64,000 bases of DNA from Streptomyces ochraceiscleroticus (GTDB taxonomy: Bacteria > Actinomycetota > Actinomycetes > Streptomycetales > Streptomycetaceae), in assembly GCF_000720485.1 (NCBI RefSeq), contig NZ_JOAX01000018.1, positions 62,001 to 126,000 on the forward strand. Reading direction: 5' to 3'. Below, piece by piece: positions 19,368 through 29,955 of the stretch; within the stretch, counting starts at the first letter, position 1, and the number at the start of each line of letters is the position of its first letter. The translations under genes were made by a program, and so were the position numbers. The notes beneath the pieces were generated by a model. That model saw nothing but the letters and a program-made list of their open reading frames with translations. It had not been told where the DNA came from and searched no databases.

Positions 19368-20090
19368 TCAGCCCGCCCGCAGCTCCGCCGCCACCCCGCG
19401 CAGCGTGTCCATGGCCCGGCGCTGCAGCCCACCGCCGAAGGTGACGCGGGAGGCGCCGGATGCGCCCAGCGCGCGCGGCGACGGGCCGCCCGGCAGCGCG
19501 ATCGCGTTGACCGGCGCGCCGATGCCCTCCGCCAGGTCGGACAGCAGCTCCGGCGGCGCGAGGATCGGATACACGCAGTCGGCGCCCGCGGCGACGTACC
19601 GCAGCCCGCGCGCCACGGCCGGCGCGGCACCGCTCCCGCCGTGCAGGAAGGTGTCGATCCGGGCGTTGATCACCAGCGCGTCCCCGGCGACGGCCCGTAC
19701 CTCGGCCAGCCACTCGGCCTGCTCCTCCGGATCGCGCAGGGTGCCGGTCGCCGCGTCCGAGTCCTCCAGATTGCAGCCCACCGCGCCCGCGTCCAGCAGC
19801 CGTTCGACCAGCTCCTTTGCGGGCAGGCCGTAGCCCGCCTCCACGTCGGCGCTGACCGGCACGTCCACGGCCCGGGTGATCCGGGCGATCGCGGCGAACA
19901 TCTCGTCCGGCGGGGTGTGCCCGTCCCCGTACCCCAGCGACTCGCCGATCCCCGCGCTCGGCGTGGCCAGCGCCTCGAACCCGGCCTCCACGAAGACCCG
20001 CGCGCTCGCCGCGTCCCAGGGCCCCGGCAGCACGAGCGGGTCCTCCGACGCCCGGCGCAGATGCAGAGCGCGCAGCGCCGCGGCGCTCAC
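19368..20090 (-). CDS. Isocitrate lyase/PEP mutase superfamily protein
   Basis: The 240-residue product has the alpha/beta barrel features of the superfamily: LPGPWDAASARVFVEAGFEAL at the start, PVSADVEAGYG with the metal-binding Asp and Glu, GAVGCNLEDSD, and VINARIDTFL. It lacks the K-K-C-G-H-motif of isocitrate lyase, so it is more like carboxyPEP mutase or oxaloacetate-hydrolase-type members. Such genes are common single copies in Streptomyces and their substrate is usually unknown. The start is GTG at 20090. An SDR oxidoreductase gene is divergent 220 bases away. Confidence 0.85.
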   Translation of the reverse strand: MSAAALRALHLRRASEDPLVLPGPWDAASARVFVEAGFEALATPSAGIGESLGYGDGHTPPDEMFAAIARITRAVDVPVSADVEAGYGLPAKELVERLLDAGAVGCNLEDSDAATGTLRDPEEQAEWLAEVRAVAGDALVINARIDTFLHGGSGAAPAVARGLRYVAAGADCVYPILAPPELLSDLAEGIGAPVNAIALPGGPSPRALGASGASRVTFGGGLQRRAMDTLRGVAAELRAG

Positions 20091-20312
20091 GCGGAGGACT
20101 CCGGGGCCGGCCGGCGGCTCATGCCGGAGAGCTTCCCGGCGCTGACCGTAGCGGGCCCGCGCGCGCCGGCGTCGCCGCCGGCCGTCGTGTTCATCGTCAT
20201 GCGTCCGACGCTACGACGCACCTGGCCGCTGGGTAGGGTCCTTCCCGGCTTTCGCCGCGGAATTCGTCCCCGGACCGGAGGCGACCGCCCGCCGTCCACC
20301 GAGGAGTTCACC

Positions 20313-21056
20313 ATGACCGCGCGCCCCGTCACCCTCGTCACCGGCGGCAGCCGCGGCATCGGCGCCGCCACCTGCGTCCGGCTGGCCGCCGCGGGCCACG
20401 ACCTGGCGCTGTCCTACGTCCAGGACGCCGGAGCCGCCGAGCGGACCGCCGAGGCGGTACGCGCCGCCGGAGCCCGCTGCGTCGTCGTCCGGGCCGACAC
20501 CGCCGAAGAAGCCGACGTGGACCGGCTGTTCGACGCGGCGGCCGACCGGCTCGGACCGGTCACCGGACTGGTGAACAACGCGGGCGTGACCGGACCGCTC
20601 GGCAGGCTCGCCGACGCCGACACCGCCGTGCTCCGTCGCGTCCTGGACGTCAACGTCCTCGGCGCGCTGCTCTGCTGCCGCCGCGCCGCCCAGGTCATGG
20701 CCCCGCGCCGGACCGGGTCCATCGTCAACGTCTCCTCGGCGGCCGCCACCCTCGGCAGCCCCGGCGACTACGTCCACTACGCCGCCTCGAAGGCCGCCCT
20801 CGACGCCCTGACCGTCGGGCTCGCCAAGGAACTCGGCCCCGACGGCATCCGCGTCAACGCCGTGGCCCCCGGCATCACCGACACCGACATGCACGCCGCC
20901 ATGGGCGCCCCGGACCGCGCGGCACAGGCGGCCCCCGGCATCCCCCTCGGCCGCGCCGGCGAGCCCGGCGAGATCGCCGCCGCCATCGCCTGGCTGCTCT
21001 CGCCGGACGCCTCGTACACCACGGGCACGGTCCTGCGGGTGTCCGGCGGACGGTGA
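20313..21056 (+). CDS. Short-chain dehydrogenase/reductase
   Basis: A 247-residue classical SDR. The cofactor loop TGGSRGIGAAT is at residues 10-20, NNAG lies near residue 90, the catalytic Ser is in NVSSAAATLG, and Tyr and Lys are in YVHYAASKAAL. The C-terminal motif SYTTGTVLRVSGGR is typical. An Arg after the glycine motif and the early acidic-free stretch suggest NADP. The substrate is unknown. GAGGAG lies six bases before the ATG. The 220-base upstream gap contains no other supported gene. Confidence 0.92.
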   Translation: MTARPVTLVTGGSRGIGAATCVRLAAAGHDLALSYVQDAGAAERTAEAVRAAGARCVVVRADTAEEADVDRLFDAAADRLGPVTGLVNNAGVTGPLGRLADADTAVLRRVLDVNVLGALLCCRRAAQVMAPRRTGSIVNVSSAAATLGSPGDYVHYAASKAALDALTVGLAKELGPDGIRVNAVAPGITDTDMHAAMGAPDRAAQAAPGIPLGRAGEPGEIAAAIAWLLSPDASYTTGTVLRVSGGR

Positions 21057-21218
21057 GCCGCGGGCGCGCCGCCCGTGCGTCGAAGTGGGCCGGGGCGCCG
21101 GGCAGATGGCTCAGGCCGGTGTCCGGATCCTCGCTGCCGAGGCCGCCTGCGCGGCGCGCCCGGCCGCCCCCTAGGCTGGCGGGAGCACGACAATCGCTTC
21201 TACGGGGGACGACGAACC

Positions 21219-21569
21219 ATGGCCGAAAAGGCACGGCGGAGGCTGCGGTCGAGCACGGTGATCCTGGGCGGGATGGGCGCGCTGGCCGCGGCCCTCACCT
21301 CCTGCGGCTCCGAGCCCGACAAGCGCTGTGTGGACCGCGGCAGTTACGACACGCTCAACGGATACCGCGTCGTCGATTCCAAGCACTGCACGAGTGGCAG
21401 TACGTCAGCGGGCAGGAGCGGCAAGAAGGGCAGCCGCGGCGGGTCGGTCGACGGCCAGTGGTACTACGACGCGGACGTCGACGGGCGCCACGCCGACTAC
21501 GGCACATTCAGCAAGAGCCAGGCCGTGGACCGGGGCGGTTTCGGCTGCTCGGGTTCGGCCGGCGGCTGA
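21219..21569 (+). CDS. Small lipoprotein paired with an ATP-grasp enzyme (YgiB-like)
   Basis: The product has 116 residues. A basic N-terminus, hydrophobic core and lipobox-like LTSCG near residue 28 indicate a lipoprotein. The mature part is Gly/Ser/Lys-rich and contains VDGQWYYDADVDG; it ends with VDRGGFGCSGSAGG. The next gene encodes a glutathionylspermidine-synthase-family ATP-grasp protein 14 bases later. In E. coli the lipoprotein YgiB, which I recall also carries an RGGFG motif near its C-terminus, is encoded directly before the ATP-grasp protein YgiC. The parallel in order, export type and motif suggests a distant relationship, which is an inference. No catalytic motif is seen. Confidence 0.75.
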   Translation: MAEKARRRLRSSTVILGGMGALAAALTSCGSEPDKRCVDRGSYDTLNGYRVVDSKHCTSGSTSAGRSGKKGSRGGSVDGQWYYDADVDGRHADYGTFSKSQAVDRGGFGCSGSAGG

Positions 21570-21583
21570 GCGGGCGCGGCGGC

Positions 21584-23910
<2,327 letters not shown>

Positions 23911-23999
23911 GCGCCCGCCCGGATGCGCTCGCCGTAACGGCGGCGCACCCGGCACACTGGCATCCGGGGACACCATCCGTTTCAGGTGAGGAGAACGCA

Positions 24000-24581
24000 G
24001 TGGGGACCGTAACGCTCGGCGTTTCGATCGCGGTCCCGGAGCCGTACGGCCGCTTCCTCCAGGAGCAGCGCGCGCGCTTCGGGGACCCGGCCGCGCACGC
24101 CATCCCCACCCACGTCACCCTCCTCCCGCCCACCGAGGCCGACCCGGCGGACCTGCCGCGGATCGAGGAGTACCTCGCCGAGGTGGCGTCGGAGTTCCGG
24201 CCCTTCACGCTGCGTCTGAAGGGCACCGACACCTTCCGGCCGCTCTCGCCCGTCGTCTTCGTCAAGCTCGTCGACGGCAAGGCGGGCTGCACGGCCCTGC
24301 AGGAGCGCATCCGCGCCGCGTCCGGGCCGTGCGCCCGCGAGCTGCAGTTCCCGTACCACCCGCACGTCACCGTCGCGCACGGCACGTCCGAGGAGGCGAT
24401 GGACCGGGCCCAGCGGGAGCTGGCGGACTTCGAGGCCGCCTGGACGATAGGCGGTTTCGCGCTGTACCAGCAGGGCGCCGACGGCGTGTGGCGGCTGGAG
24501 CGCAATTACCCTTTCGGCGCACCGGTCGGCGGCGTCCCGCGGCAGGCCGACCTCACCCGGCCGCCGGCCCCCTCCCGCTGA
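24000..24581 (+). CDS. 2'-5' RNA ligase family (2H phosphoesterase) protein
   Basis: The 193-residue product has the two H-x-T motifs that define the 2H superfamily: His38-Val-Thr40 in IPTHVTLLPP and His122-Val-Thr124 in YHPHVTVAHG. Members cleave or ligate 2',5' or cyclic phosphodiester bonds. The physiological substrate is unknown. The start is GTG with GAGGAG about eight bases upstream. It follows trpS by 89 bases, and a link to RNA metabolism is possible but unproven. Confidence 0.9.
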   Translation: MGTVTLGVSIAVPEPYGRFLQEQRARFGDPAAHAIPTHVTLLPPTEADPADLPRIEEYLAEVASEFRPFTLRLKGTDTFRPLSPVVFVKLVDGKAGCTALQERIRAASGPCARELQFPYHPHVTVAHGTSEEAMDRAQRELADFEAAWTIGGFALYQQGADGVWRLERNYPFGAPVGGVPRQADLTRPPAPSR

Positions 24582-24680
24582 CCCGCCGCGCGCTGGCGCG
24601 TCTGCGCCGTACGCGGCCATCCGGAGGCTAGTGTTCCGCCGGATGGGGGACAACGGCTCGGGAAGGGGTACCCGCGGCTC

Positions 24681-25592
24681 ATGGAGTGGCTGACCAGGCT
24701 GCCGCTGATCGGACCCGCGGTGGTGTGGCTGATGCGCACCCACCTGTGGCGGGCGTACCAGCGGATGGACCGCGTGCACTGGACCCGGCTGGCCGCCGCC
24801 CTCACCTTCACCAGCTTCGTGGCGCTCTTCCCGCTGCTCACGGTCTCGGCGGCGATCGGCGCCGCGACGCTCACCGACGCGCAGCTCCGCCAGTTCCAGC
24901 ACCAGCTCACCGAGCAGGTCCCCGGCATCGCCGGGCAGCTCGACGTCGGGGCGCTGGTGGACAACGCGGGCACGGTCGGGGTGATCGCCGGTGCCGCGCT
25001 GCTCTTTACGGGCGTGGGCTGGGTCCAGTCGCTGCGGGACTGCCTGCGCGCCGTCTGGGAGACCGACGACGAGGACGGCAACTTCTTCGTCGCCAAGGCC
25101 AAGGACGGCGCGCTGCTGCTGGGCCTGGGCGGGGTGGCGGTGGTCTCACTGGCCTGCTCGGCGTTCGCCTCGGCGGCGGTGGGCCGGGTGGCGGGGGCCA
25201 TCGGCATCCCCGAGGACGGCGCGGGCAGCGTCCTGCTGACACTCGCGGGCTTCCTGATCGCCGTGCTCGCCGACTTCCTGCTGCTGGCGTACGTCCTGAC
25301 CCAGCTCCCCGGCGCGGAGCCGCCACGGCGCGCCGTGGCCGTCGCGGCGCTGATCGGCGCGGTCGGCTTCGAGGTACTGAAGTACGCGCTCAGCGGCTAT
25401 CTGCAGGGCGTCGCGGCGAAGAGCATGTACGGCGCGTTCGGCACCCCGATCGCGCTGCTGCTGTGGATCAACTTCACCGCGAAGCTGCTGGTCTTCTGCG
25501 CGGCCTGGACGGCCACCCAGGAGCCGGCCGACGAGCCGGTGGAGGTGCCGGCGGCGCCGCCGTCCGCGGGAGCGGCGGAGGACGCCGCCTGA
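24681..25592 (+). CDS. YihY/BrkB family membrane protein
   Basis: The product has 303 residues and about six membrane segments. The family start HWTRLAAALTFTSFVALFPLLTVSAAIG and the central WVQSLRDCLRAVWE are clear. The C-terminal YGAFGTPIALLLWINFTAKLLVF is the most conserved family block. YihY/BrkB proteins were once called ribonuclease BN by mistake; their true role, possibly transport, is unknown. The last 25 residues are a Pro/Ala/Glu-rich tail. The gene is convergent with the DD-carboxypeptidase gene. Confidence 0.92.
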   Translation: MEWLTRLPLIGPAVVWLMRTHLWRAYQRMDRVHWTRLAAALTFTSFVALFPLLTVSAAIGAATLTDAQLRQFQHQLTEQVPGIAGQLDVGALVDNAGTVGVIAGAALLFTGVGWVQSLRDCLRAVWETDDEDGNFFVAKAKDGALLLGLGGVAVVSLACSAFASAAVGRVAGAIGIPEDGAGSVLLTLAGFLIAVLADFLLLAYVLTQLPGAEPPRRAVAVAALIGAVGFEVLKYALSGYLQGVAAKSMYGAFGTPIALLLWINFTAKLLVFCAAWTATQEPADEPVEVPAAPPSAGAAEDAA

Positions 25593-25619
25593 CGCCCTCC
25601 CCGCCCGTCAGGGACCGGC

Positions 25620-26900
25620 TCAGCGGCCGCGGCGCCGTACCAGCTCCGGCAGCGGCCAGCGGCGGTGCACCGCGAAGGCCACGCCGCCGAGGACGATCAG
25701 CGCGCCGCCCGCGATCCCCAGCGCGGCCCACGCGCCGCTCCGGCTGCCGTCGCTCTCCGTAGCGGCGAGGTGCGCCGCGCTCTTGCCGTGCGGCTTGCCG
25801 GCGCTGTGCTTGCCGGCGTCGCCCTCCTCGCTCTTCGGGCCGACCAGCCGCCCCACCGGCTCGACCTCGTCCCGCGCCGCGAACCCCCAGTCGAACAGCG
25901 CGGCGGTCTCCTTGTAGACCTCGTTCAGGTCCTTCTTGGCCGGGTTCATGACCGTGACGAGGAGGACCTTGTCGCCGCGCTGCGCGACGCCGGTGAAGGT
26001 CGAGCCCGCGTTCGTGGTGTTGCCGTTCTTCACGCCCGCGATGCCCTTGTACGGCTTCATGCCGAACGCGCCGGTCAGCAGCCGATTGGTGTTCTGTATG
26101 CCGAAGGCCGGGCGCTTCTTGCCCTTCTTCGCCTCGCCCGGGAACTGCGCGTACGCCGTCGAGCAGTACTCCCGGAAGTCCGCGTTCTGCAGCCCGGAGC
26201 GGGCGAACAGGCTCAGGTCGTACGCGCTGGAGACCTGCCCCTTCGCGTCATAGCCGTCCGGGGTGACGACGTGCGTGTCGTGCGCGTTCAGCTCGTCCGC
26301 GTGCGCCTGCATGTCGCGGACGGTCTGCTCGACGCCGTGGTTCATCGAGGCCAGGGTGTGCACCGCGTCGTTGCCGGAGCGCAGGAAGACGCCCAGCCAC
26401 AGGTCGTGGACGGAGTAGGTCTGGTGCTCCTTTATGCCCACCAGGCTGCTGCCCTCGCCCATGCCCTCCAGGTCCTCGGGCTCGACCTTGTGCTGCTCGG
26501 TCTTGGGGAACTTCGGCAGCAGGGTGTCGGCGAAGAGCATCTTCAGCGTGGAGGCGGGCGGCAGCGGCCAGTGCGCGTTGTGCGCGGCGAGCACGTCCCC
26601 GGACTCCGGGTCGGAGACGATCCAGGAGCGCGCGGAGAGGCCCTTGGGCAGCTTCGGTGCGCCGTCCTTCAGCCGGACCTGCGTGCCGGGCTTCGCCAGC
26701 AGGTCGCCGCCGACGGCGGACATCGCGGCGGGCGGCGCGGGCGCCTTCGACTTCGTCGGCTTCACGTCGTCGGCGTGAGCGGGCGCGGCCACGGCCAGCG
26801 GCGCGGTCAGCGCGGCGCACACCAGGGCGGCGGCCGCGGTCCTGCGGGCGGCGCGGCGGCGGGCGGGGGACGGGGCGGGGGAGGGCGTGATCGTCGGCAC
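25620..26900 (-). CDS. D-alanyl-D-alanine carboxypeptidase (S11 family)
   Basis: This enzyme trims the terminal D-Ala of peptidoglycan stem peptides on the outer face of the membrane. The active-site motifs are SxxK in LPPASTLKML, SxN in FLRSGNDAVHTL, and KNG (instead of the usual KTG) in AGVKNGNTTNAG. A signal peptide ends around APAHADD, and a single C-terminal membrane anchor (LGIAGGALIVLGGVAFAV) is followed by a basic tail. GTG at 26900 is the chosen start because it begins right before the Arg-rich signal region; the ATG at 27002 or the ATG at 26990 would add ~30 residues. The gene is divergent from a SCO4848-family gene. Confidence 0.9.
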   Translation of the reverse strand: MPTITPSPAPSPARRRAARRTAAAALVCAALTAPLAVAAPAHADDVKPTKSKAPAPPAAMSAVGGDLLAKPGTQVRLKDGAPKLPKGLSARSWIVSDPESGDVLAAHNAHWPLPPASTLKMLFADTLLPKFPKTEQHKVEPEDLEGMGEGSSLVGIKEHQTYSVHDLWLGVFLRSGNDAVHTLASMNHGVEQTVRDMQAHADELNAHDTHVVTPDGYDAKGQVSSAYDLSLFARSGLQNADFREYCSTAYAQFPGEAKKGKKRPAFGIQNTNRLLTGAFGMKPYKGIAGVKNGNTTNAGSTFTGVAQRGDKVLLVTVMNPAKKDLNEVYKETAALFDWGFAARDEVEPVGRLVGPKSEEGDAGKHSAGKPHGKSAAHLAATESDGSRSGAWAALGIAGGALIVLGGVAFAVHRRWPLPELVRRRGR

Positions 26901-27000
26901 GACGGTGAACGTACCCGCCGTGCCCGGCGCGGCCGCCGTCACCCCGCACGACGCGGCCCCTGACGACAGTCCTACGGACCCGCCGCTCATACTGGAAGGC

Positions 27001-27273
27001 ATGAAGCTCTCGCGCCCCGTCTCCTGGTTCCTGCTCGCCTTCGGGGTCTGGAGCTGGTTCATCTGGATCACTTTCGTCAAGAATCTGGTCAAGGACGGAA
27101 GTGGTCTCGCCTTCGATGACGCAGGTGACCCGACTGCCTATTTCTGGGTGCATCTGGCGCTCGCCGTGACGTCCTTTCTCTTGGGGACGGCAATCGGGGT
27201 GATCGGGTTCCGTGGGGTACGGGCCCTGCGGCGCGAGACCGCGGTCCCGGCGAGCGAGACGTCCGGTACGTGA
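27001..27273 (+). CDS. SCO4848-family small membrane protein
   Basis: The product has 90 residues and two membrane segments (VSWFLLAFGVWSWFIWITFVKNL; YFWVHLALAVTSFLLGTAIGVIGF) with FDDAGDPTAYF between them. The Trp-rich first helix and this loop match, from memory, the family named after S. coelicolor SCO4848; its function is unknown. The purine run GGAAGG (26994-26999) sits only one base before the ATG, unusually close. The stop overlaps the next start (GTGA), so it is coupled with the metallophosphoesterase gene. Confidence 0.88.
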   Translation: MKLSRPVSWFLLAFGVWSWFIWITFVKNLVKDGSGLAFDDAGDPTAYFWVHLALAVTSFLLGTAIGVIGFRGVRALRRETAVPASETSGT

Positions 27274-28559
27274 TCTTCCTTCTGGTCGTCGCGGCGATCT
27301 TCGCGCTGCTCGGCGCGGTGCACGGGTACCTGTGGCGCCGCCTGGTCCGCGACACGACTTCTCCCGGCAGCGGCGCGCGCCGGACCGGCACCGTGCTCGC
27401 CGTCGTGCTGCCGCTGCTCACCGTCGGCGCCCTGGTCGCGCCTCGCGCGGGCGCGCCGTTCCGCCTCCAGCAGCTCTTCGCCTGGCCGGGCTACCTGTGG
27501 CTCGCCCTGGTGCTCTACCTCACGCTCGCCCTGCTGGCGGGCGAGGTGGTCCGCGTGGTGTGGCTGCGGGCGGTGCGGGTGCGCGAGACGGTGCCGGAGC
27601 CGGTACGAGAGCAGATACGCGAGCCGGAGCCGGTCCCCGCGGGCGCAGACGCGGGCGGCGACGCGGGCGCAGACGCGGGCGCGGGCGGCGACACGGCCGT
27701 CGCGAGCGCGCCTCCCGCCCCTGCGCCCGCCGCTCCCTCCCGGCGCCTCTTCGTCGCCCGCTCGGTGGCCGTCGGGGCGTCGGCAGCCGCCGCCGCGACC
27801 GTCGGGTACGGCACGTACAGCGTGCTCAGCGGGCCGCGCCTGAAGCGGGTGACGGTGCCGCTCGCCAAGCTGCCGCGCGCCGCGCACGGCTTCCGCGTCG
27901 CCGTCGTCAGCGACATCCACCTCGGCCCGGTCCTGGGCCGCGCGCACACCCGGCGGATCGTGGACACCGTCAACCGCGCCAACCCCGACCTGATCGCGAT
28001 CGTCGGCGACCTCGTCGACGGCAGCGTGGCGGACCTGGGCCCGGCCGCCGAGCCGCTGCGCGCGCTGACCGCCCGGCACGGCGCGTACTTCGTCACCGGC
28101 AACCACGAGTACTTCTCCGGCGCGCAGCAGTGGGTCGACCAGGTACGCGAACTGGGCGTCCACCCGCTGGAGAACGCCCGCGTGGAGCTGTCCGGCTTCG
28201 ACCTCGCCGGCGTCAACGACATCTCCGGCGAGAACTACGCCGACGGCCCCGACTACGACCGCGCACTGGGCGACCGCGACCCGGCCCGCGCCTCCGTGCT
28301 GCTCGCCCACCAGCCGGTGATGATCCACGAGGCGGTACGGCACGGCGTCGACCTGCAGCTCTCCGGGCACACCCACGGCGGCCAGCTCTGGCCCGGCAAC
28401 CTGGTCGCCGCGGCCGCCAACCCCACCGTCGCGGGCCTGGACCGCTACGGCGACACCCAGCTCTACGTCAGCCGCGGCGCGGGCGCGTGGGGCCCGCCGG
28501 TCCGCGTCGGCGCCCCGCCGGACGTCACCATCGTCCAACTGGCCTCCCGGCAGGCATGA
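27270..28559 (+). CDS. Membrane-anchored metallophosphoesterase
   Basis: The product has 429 residues. Three or four N-terminal membrane segments (residues ~1-95) are followed by an Arg/Glu/Ala-rich linker. A second hydrophobic stretch preceded by RRLFVARS comes near residue 170, and then the catalytic domain. The dinuclear-metal motifs are complete: VVSDIHLG, VGDLVDG, TGNHEYF, and SGHTHGGQLWPG. The domain resembles YkuE/YaeI-type phosphodiesterases. The substrate is unknown, but an envelope lipid or nucleotide is plausible because the domain is held at the membrane. The start is GTG overlapping the upstream stop. Confidence 0.9.
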   Translation: MIFLLVVAAIFALLGAVHGYLWRRLVRDTTSPGSGARRTGTVLAVVLPLLTVGALVAPRAGAPFRLQQLFAWPGYLWLALVLYLTLALLAGEVVRVVWLRAVRVRETVPEPVREQIREPEPVPAGADAGGDAGADAGAGGDTAVASAPPAPAPAAPSRRLFVARSVAVGASAAAAATVGYGTYSVLSGPRLKRVTVPLAKLPRAAHGFRVAVVSDIHLGPVLGRAHTRRIVDTVNRANPDLIAIVGDLVDGSVADLGPAAEPLRALTARHGAYFVTGNHEYFSGAQQWVDQVRELGVHPLENARVELSGFDLAGVNDISGENYADGPDYDRALGDRDPARASVLLAHQPVMIHEAVRHGVDLQLSGHTHGGQLWPGNLVAAAANPTVAGLDRYGDTQLYVSRGAGAWGPPVRVGAPPDVTIVQLASRQA

Positions 28560-28560
28560 C

Positions 28561-28585
28561 GCGCGCGCGGGGAGCCCGCGCGCGC
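28561..28585 (+). terminator. Hairpin after the metallophosphoesterase gene
   Basis: GCGCGCGCGGG (28561-28571) pairs with CCCGCGCGCGC (28575-28585) around a three-base GAG loop, followed by AGGAAAAAA. It sits one base after the stop codon. Confidence 0.65.
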
Positions 28586-28636
28586 AGGAAAAAATCGGGC
28601 GACGCCCGCCCGTACCGCCTGTTAGCTTTCGGAATC

Positions 28637-29152
28637 ATGGACCCGCTGGCAGAAACCGACATCCGCGCCTCTTTCGTGAACTGTTCGAAGGGCGAGGCCC
28701 GTCGGCTGAACCTCCCCGCCGGGCTCGCCGAACTGCCCTGGCCCGACCTGGACTTCCTCGGCTGGCGTGACCCGCAGGCGCCCGACCGCGCCTATCTCGT
28801 CGTACCGCGCGCGGACGGCCCGCTCGGCGTCACGCTGCGCCGCCCCACGAACGTCCGCCGCACCTTCACCAAGACCACGGTCTGCTCCTTCTGCCTGACC
28901 GGGCACGGCGGTTCGGGCGTGAGCCTGCTCGCCGCGCCCCGGGCCGGCGCGGCGGGCCGCCAGGGCAACACCGTCGGCGCGTACGTCTGCGCCGACCTGG
29001 CCTGCCCGCTGTACCTCCGCGGCAAGAAGCGGCCCGATCTCGCCGCGCGCTATGAGGAGCAGCTCAGCGTCGAGGAGAAGGTCGCCCGGATGACCGCCAA
29101 CCTCGACGCCTTCCTGGACAAGGTCACGGACGGCAAGGTCACGGCGGGCTAG
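28637..29152 (+). CDS. FBP-domain protein, FusB-like elongation factor G-binding
   Basis: The product has 171 residues. An N-terminal helical part (IRASFVNCSKGEARRLNLP) is followed by a beta-rich domain with four cysteines in CSFCLTGHGG and CADLACPLYL, which would hold zinc. FusB/FusC proteins of staphylococci have this arrangement, bind EF-G on the ribosome and give fusidic acid resistance. Streptomycete homologues are annotated as FBP-domain proteins without proven function. A role in ribosome or EF-G rescue is an inference. The ATG has no strong ribosome binding site. Confidence 0.82.
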   Translation: MDPLAETDIRASFVNCSKGEARRLNLPAGLAELPWPDLDFLGWRDPQAPDRAYLVVPRADGPLGVTLRRPTNVRRTFTKTTVCSFCLTGHGGSGVSLLAAPRAGAAGRQGNTVGAYVCADLACPLYLRGKKRPDLAARYEEQLSVEEKVARMTANLDAFLDKVTDGKVTAG

Positions 29153-29161
29153 GTCACCGAC

Positions 29162-29200
29162 GACCGTGCCATCGGCGGTCAGGTCGCCGATGGCACGGTC
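29162..29200. terminator. Bidirectional terminator
   Basis: GACCGTGCCATCGGCG (29162-29177) pairs perfectly with CGCCGATGGCACGGTC (29185-29200) around a seven-base loop. It sits between the convergent FBP and tetR genes and overlaps the last two bases of tetR. Confidence 0.9.
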
Positions 29201-29885
29201 ACCGGCGGCGGCCGGGCGTGAGGAAGTCGTCCAGCAGATCGGTCAGTTCGCGCACCAGGGGCCGCAGGACGCGGTAGCGGGACGCGGCGACCGCGCGGGC
29301 GATCAGCGGCGCCGTACGGGCGGCCAGCGCCCGCGACCGGGCGCAGTCCGGCGACCGGTCGTACACCCAGAACAGCACCAGGCCCATCTGGTGCAGCCAC
29401 AGCAGCCGCGGGAGCTGGTCCGCCAGCTCCGGCGCGGCCTTCACGCCCGCGCCCGCGAGCACCTCGCGGTGCAGCGCGACGGCGGCCTCGCGGGGGCCCC
29501 GGGATTCCTCGGAGAAGGGGCTGAGCGGGCTGTCGGGGTCGGCGGCGTTCTTGAAGAACTGGGTGGCGAACCGGTGGTACGGCGCCGCCACGTCCAGCCA
29601 CGCCAGCAGCACCCCGCGGATCCGCTCGGCCAGCCCGGTCTCGGTGGCGAGCACCGCGCGGGCGGCCGCCGCGTGCTCCGCCGCGATCCGGTCGTAGAAC
29701 CCCTGGACCAGGTGTTCCTTGGAGGCGAAGTAGTAGTACGCGTTGCCGGTGGAGACGCCCGCCTCCTGGGCGATGGCCCGCATCGTCGTCCGGTCGTACC
29801 CGCGTTCCTCGAAGAGCCGCATCGCGGTGGCCAGAATCAGCGCCCGCGTCTGCTCTCCCCGGGATACCTGCTTCGCGTCGTCCAC
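29199..29885 (-). CDS. TetR family transcriptional regulator
   Basis: The product has 228 residues. The N-terminal TetR domain is complete (ALILATAMRLFEERGYDRTTMRAIAQEAGVSTGNAYYYFASKEHLV, shown in part by its helix-turn-helix AIAQEAGVSTGNAYYYF). The C-terminal ligand-binding part is not assignable. The start is GTG. The alpha/beta hydrolase gene lies 70 bases upstream on the same strand, and a palindrome at the start of that gene (30764-30782) is a good candidate for its operator, which would make the pair an autoregulated operon. Confidence 0.93.
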   Translation of the reverse strand: MDDAKQVSRGEQTRALILATAMRLFEERGYDRTTMRAIAQEAGVSTGNAYYYFASKEHLVQGFYDRIAAEHAAAARAVLATETGLAERIRGVLLAWLDVAAPYHRFATQFFKNAADPDSPLSPFSEESRGPREAAVALHREVLAGAGVKAAPELADQLPRLLWLHQMGLVLFWVYDRSPDCARSRALAARTAPLIARAVAASRYRVLRPLVRELTDLLDDFLTPGRRR

Positions 29886-29955
29886 GCCCCGACCCTAAGC
29901 GAGCGGCCGGGACGCGGGGGACCGCAGGGGCCCACCGGACGCCTCTCAGGGGCCC

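Noticed and set aside
20087..20200. 37-codon minus-strand ORF whose stop overlaps the start of the PEP mutase-like gene (GTGA)
   Set aside because: There is no ribosome binding site and no recognisable product. In such GC-rich DNA a short frame ending at a start codon is likely by chance, and only one end shows coupling.
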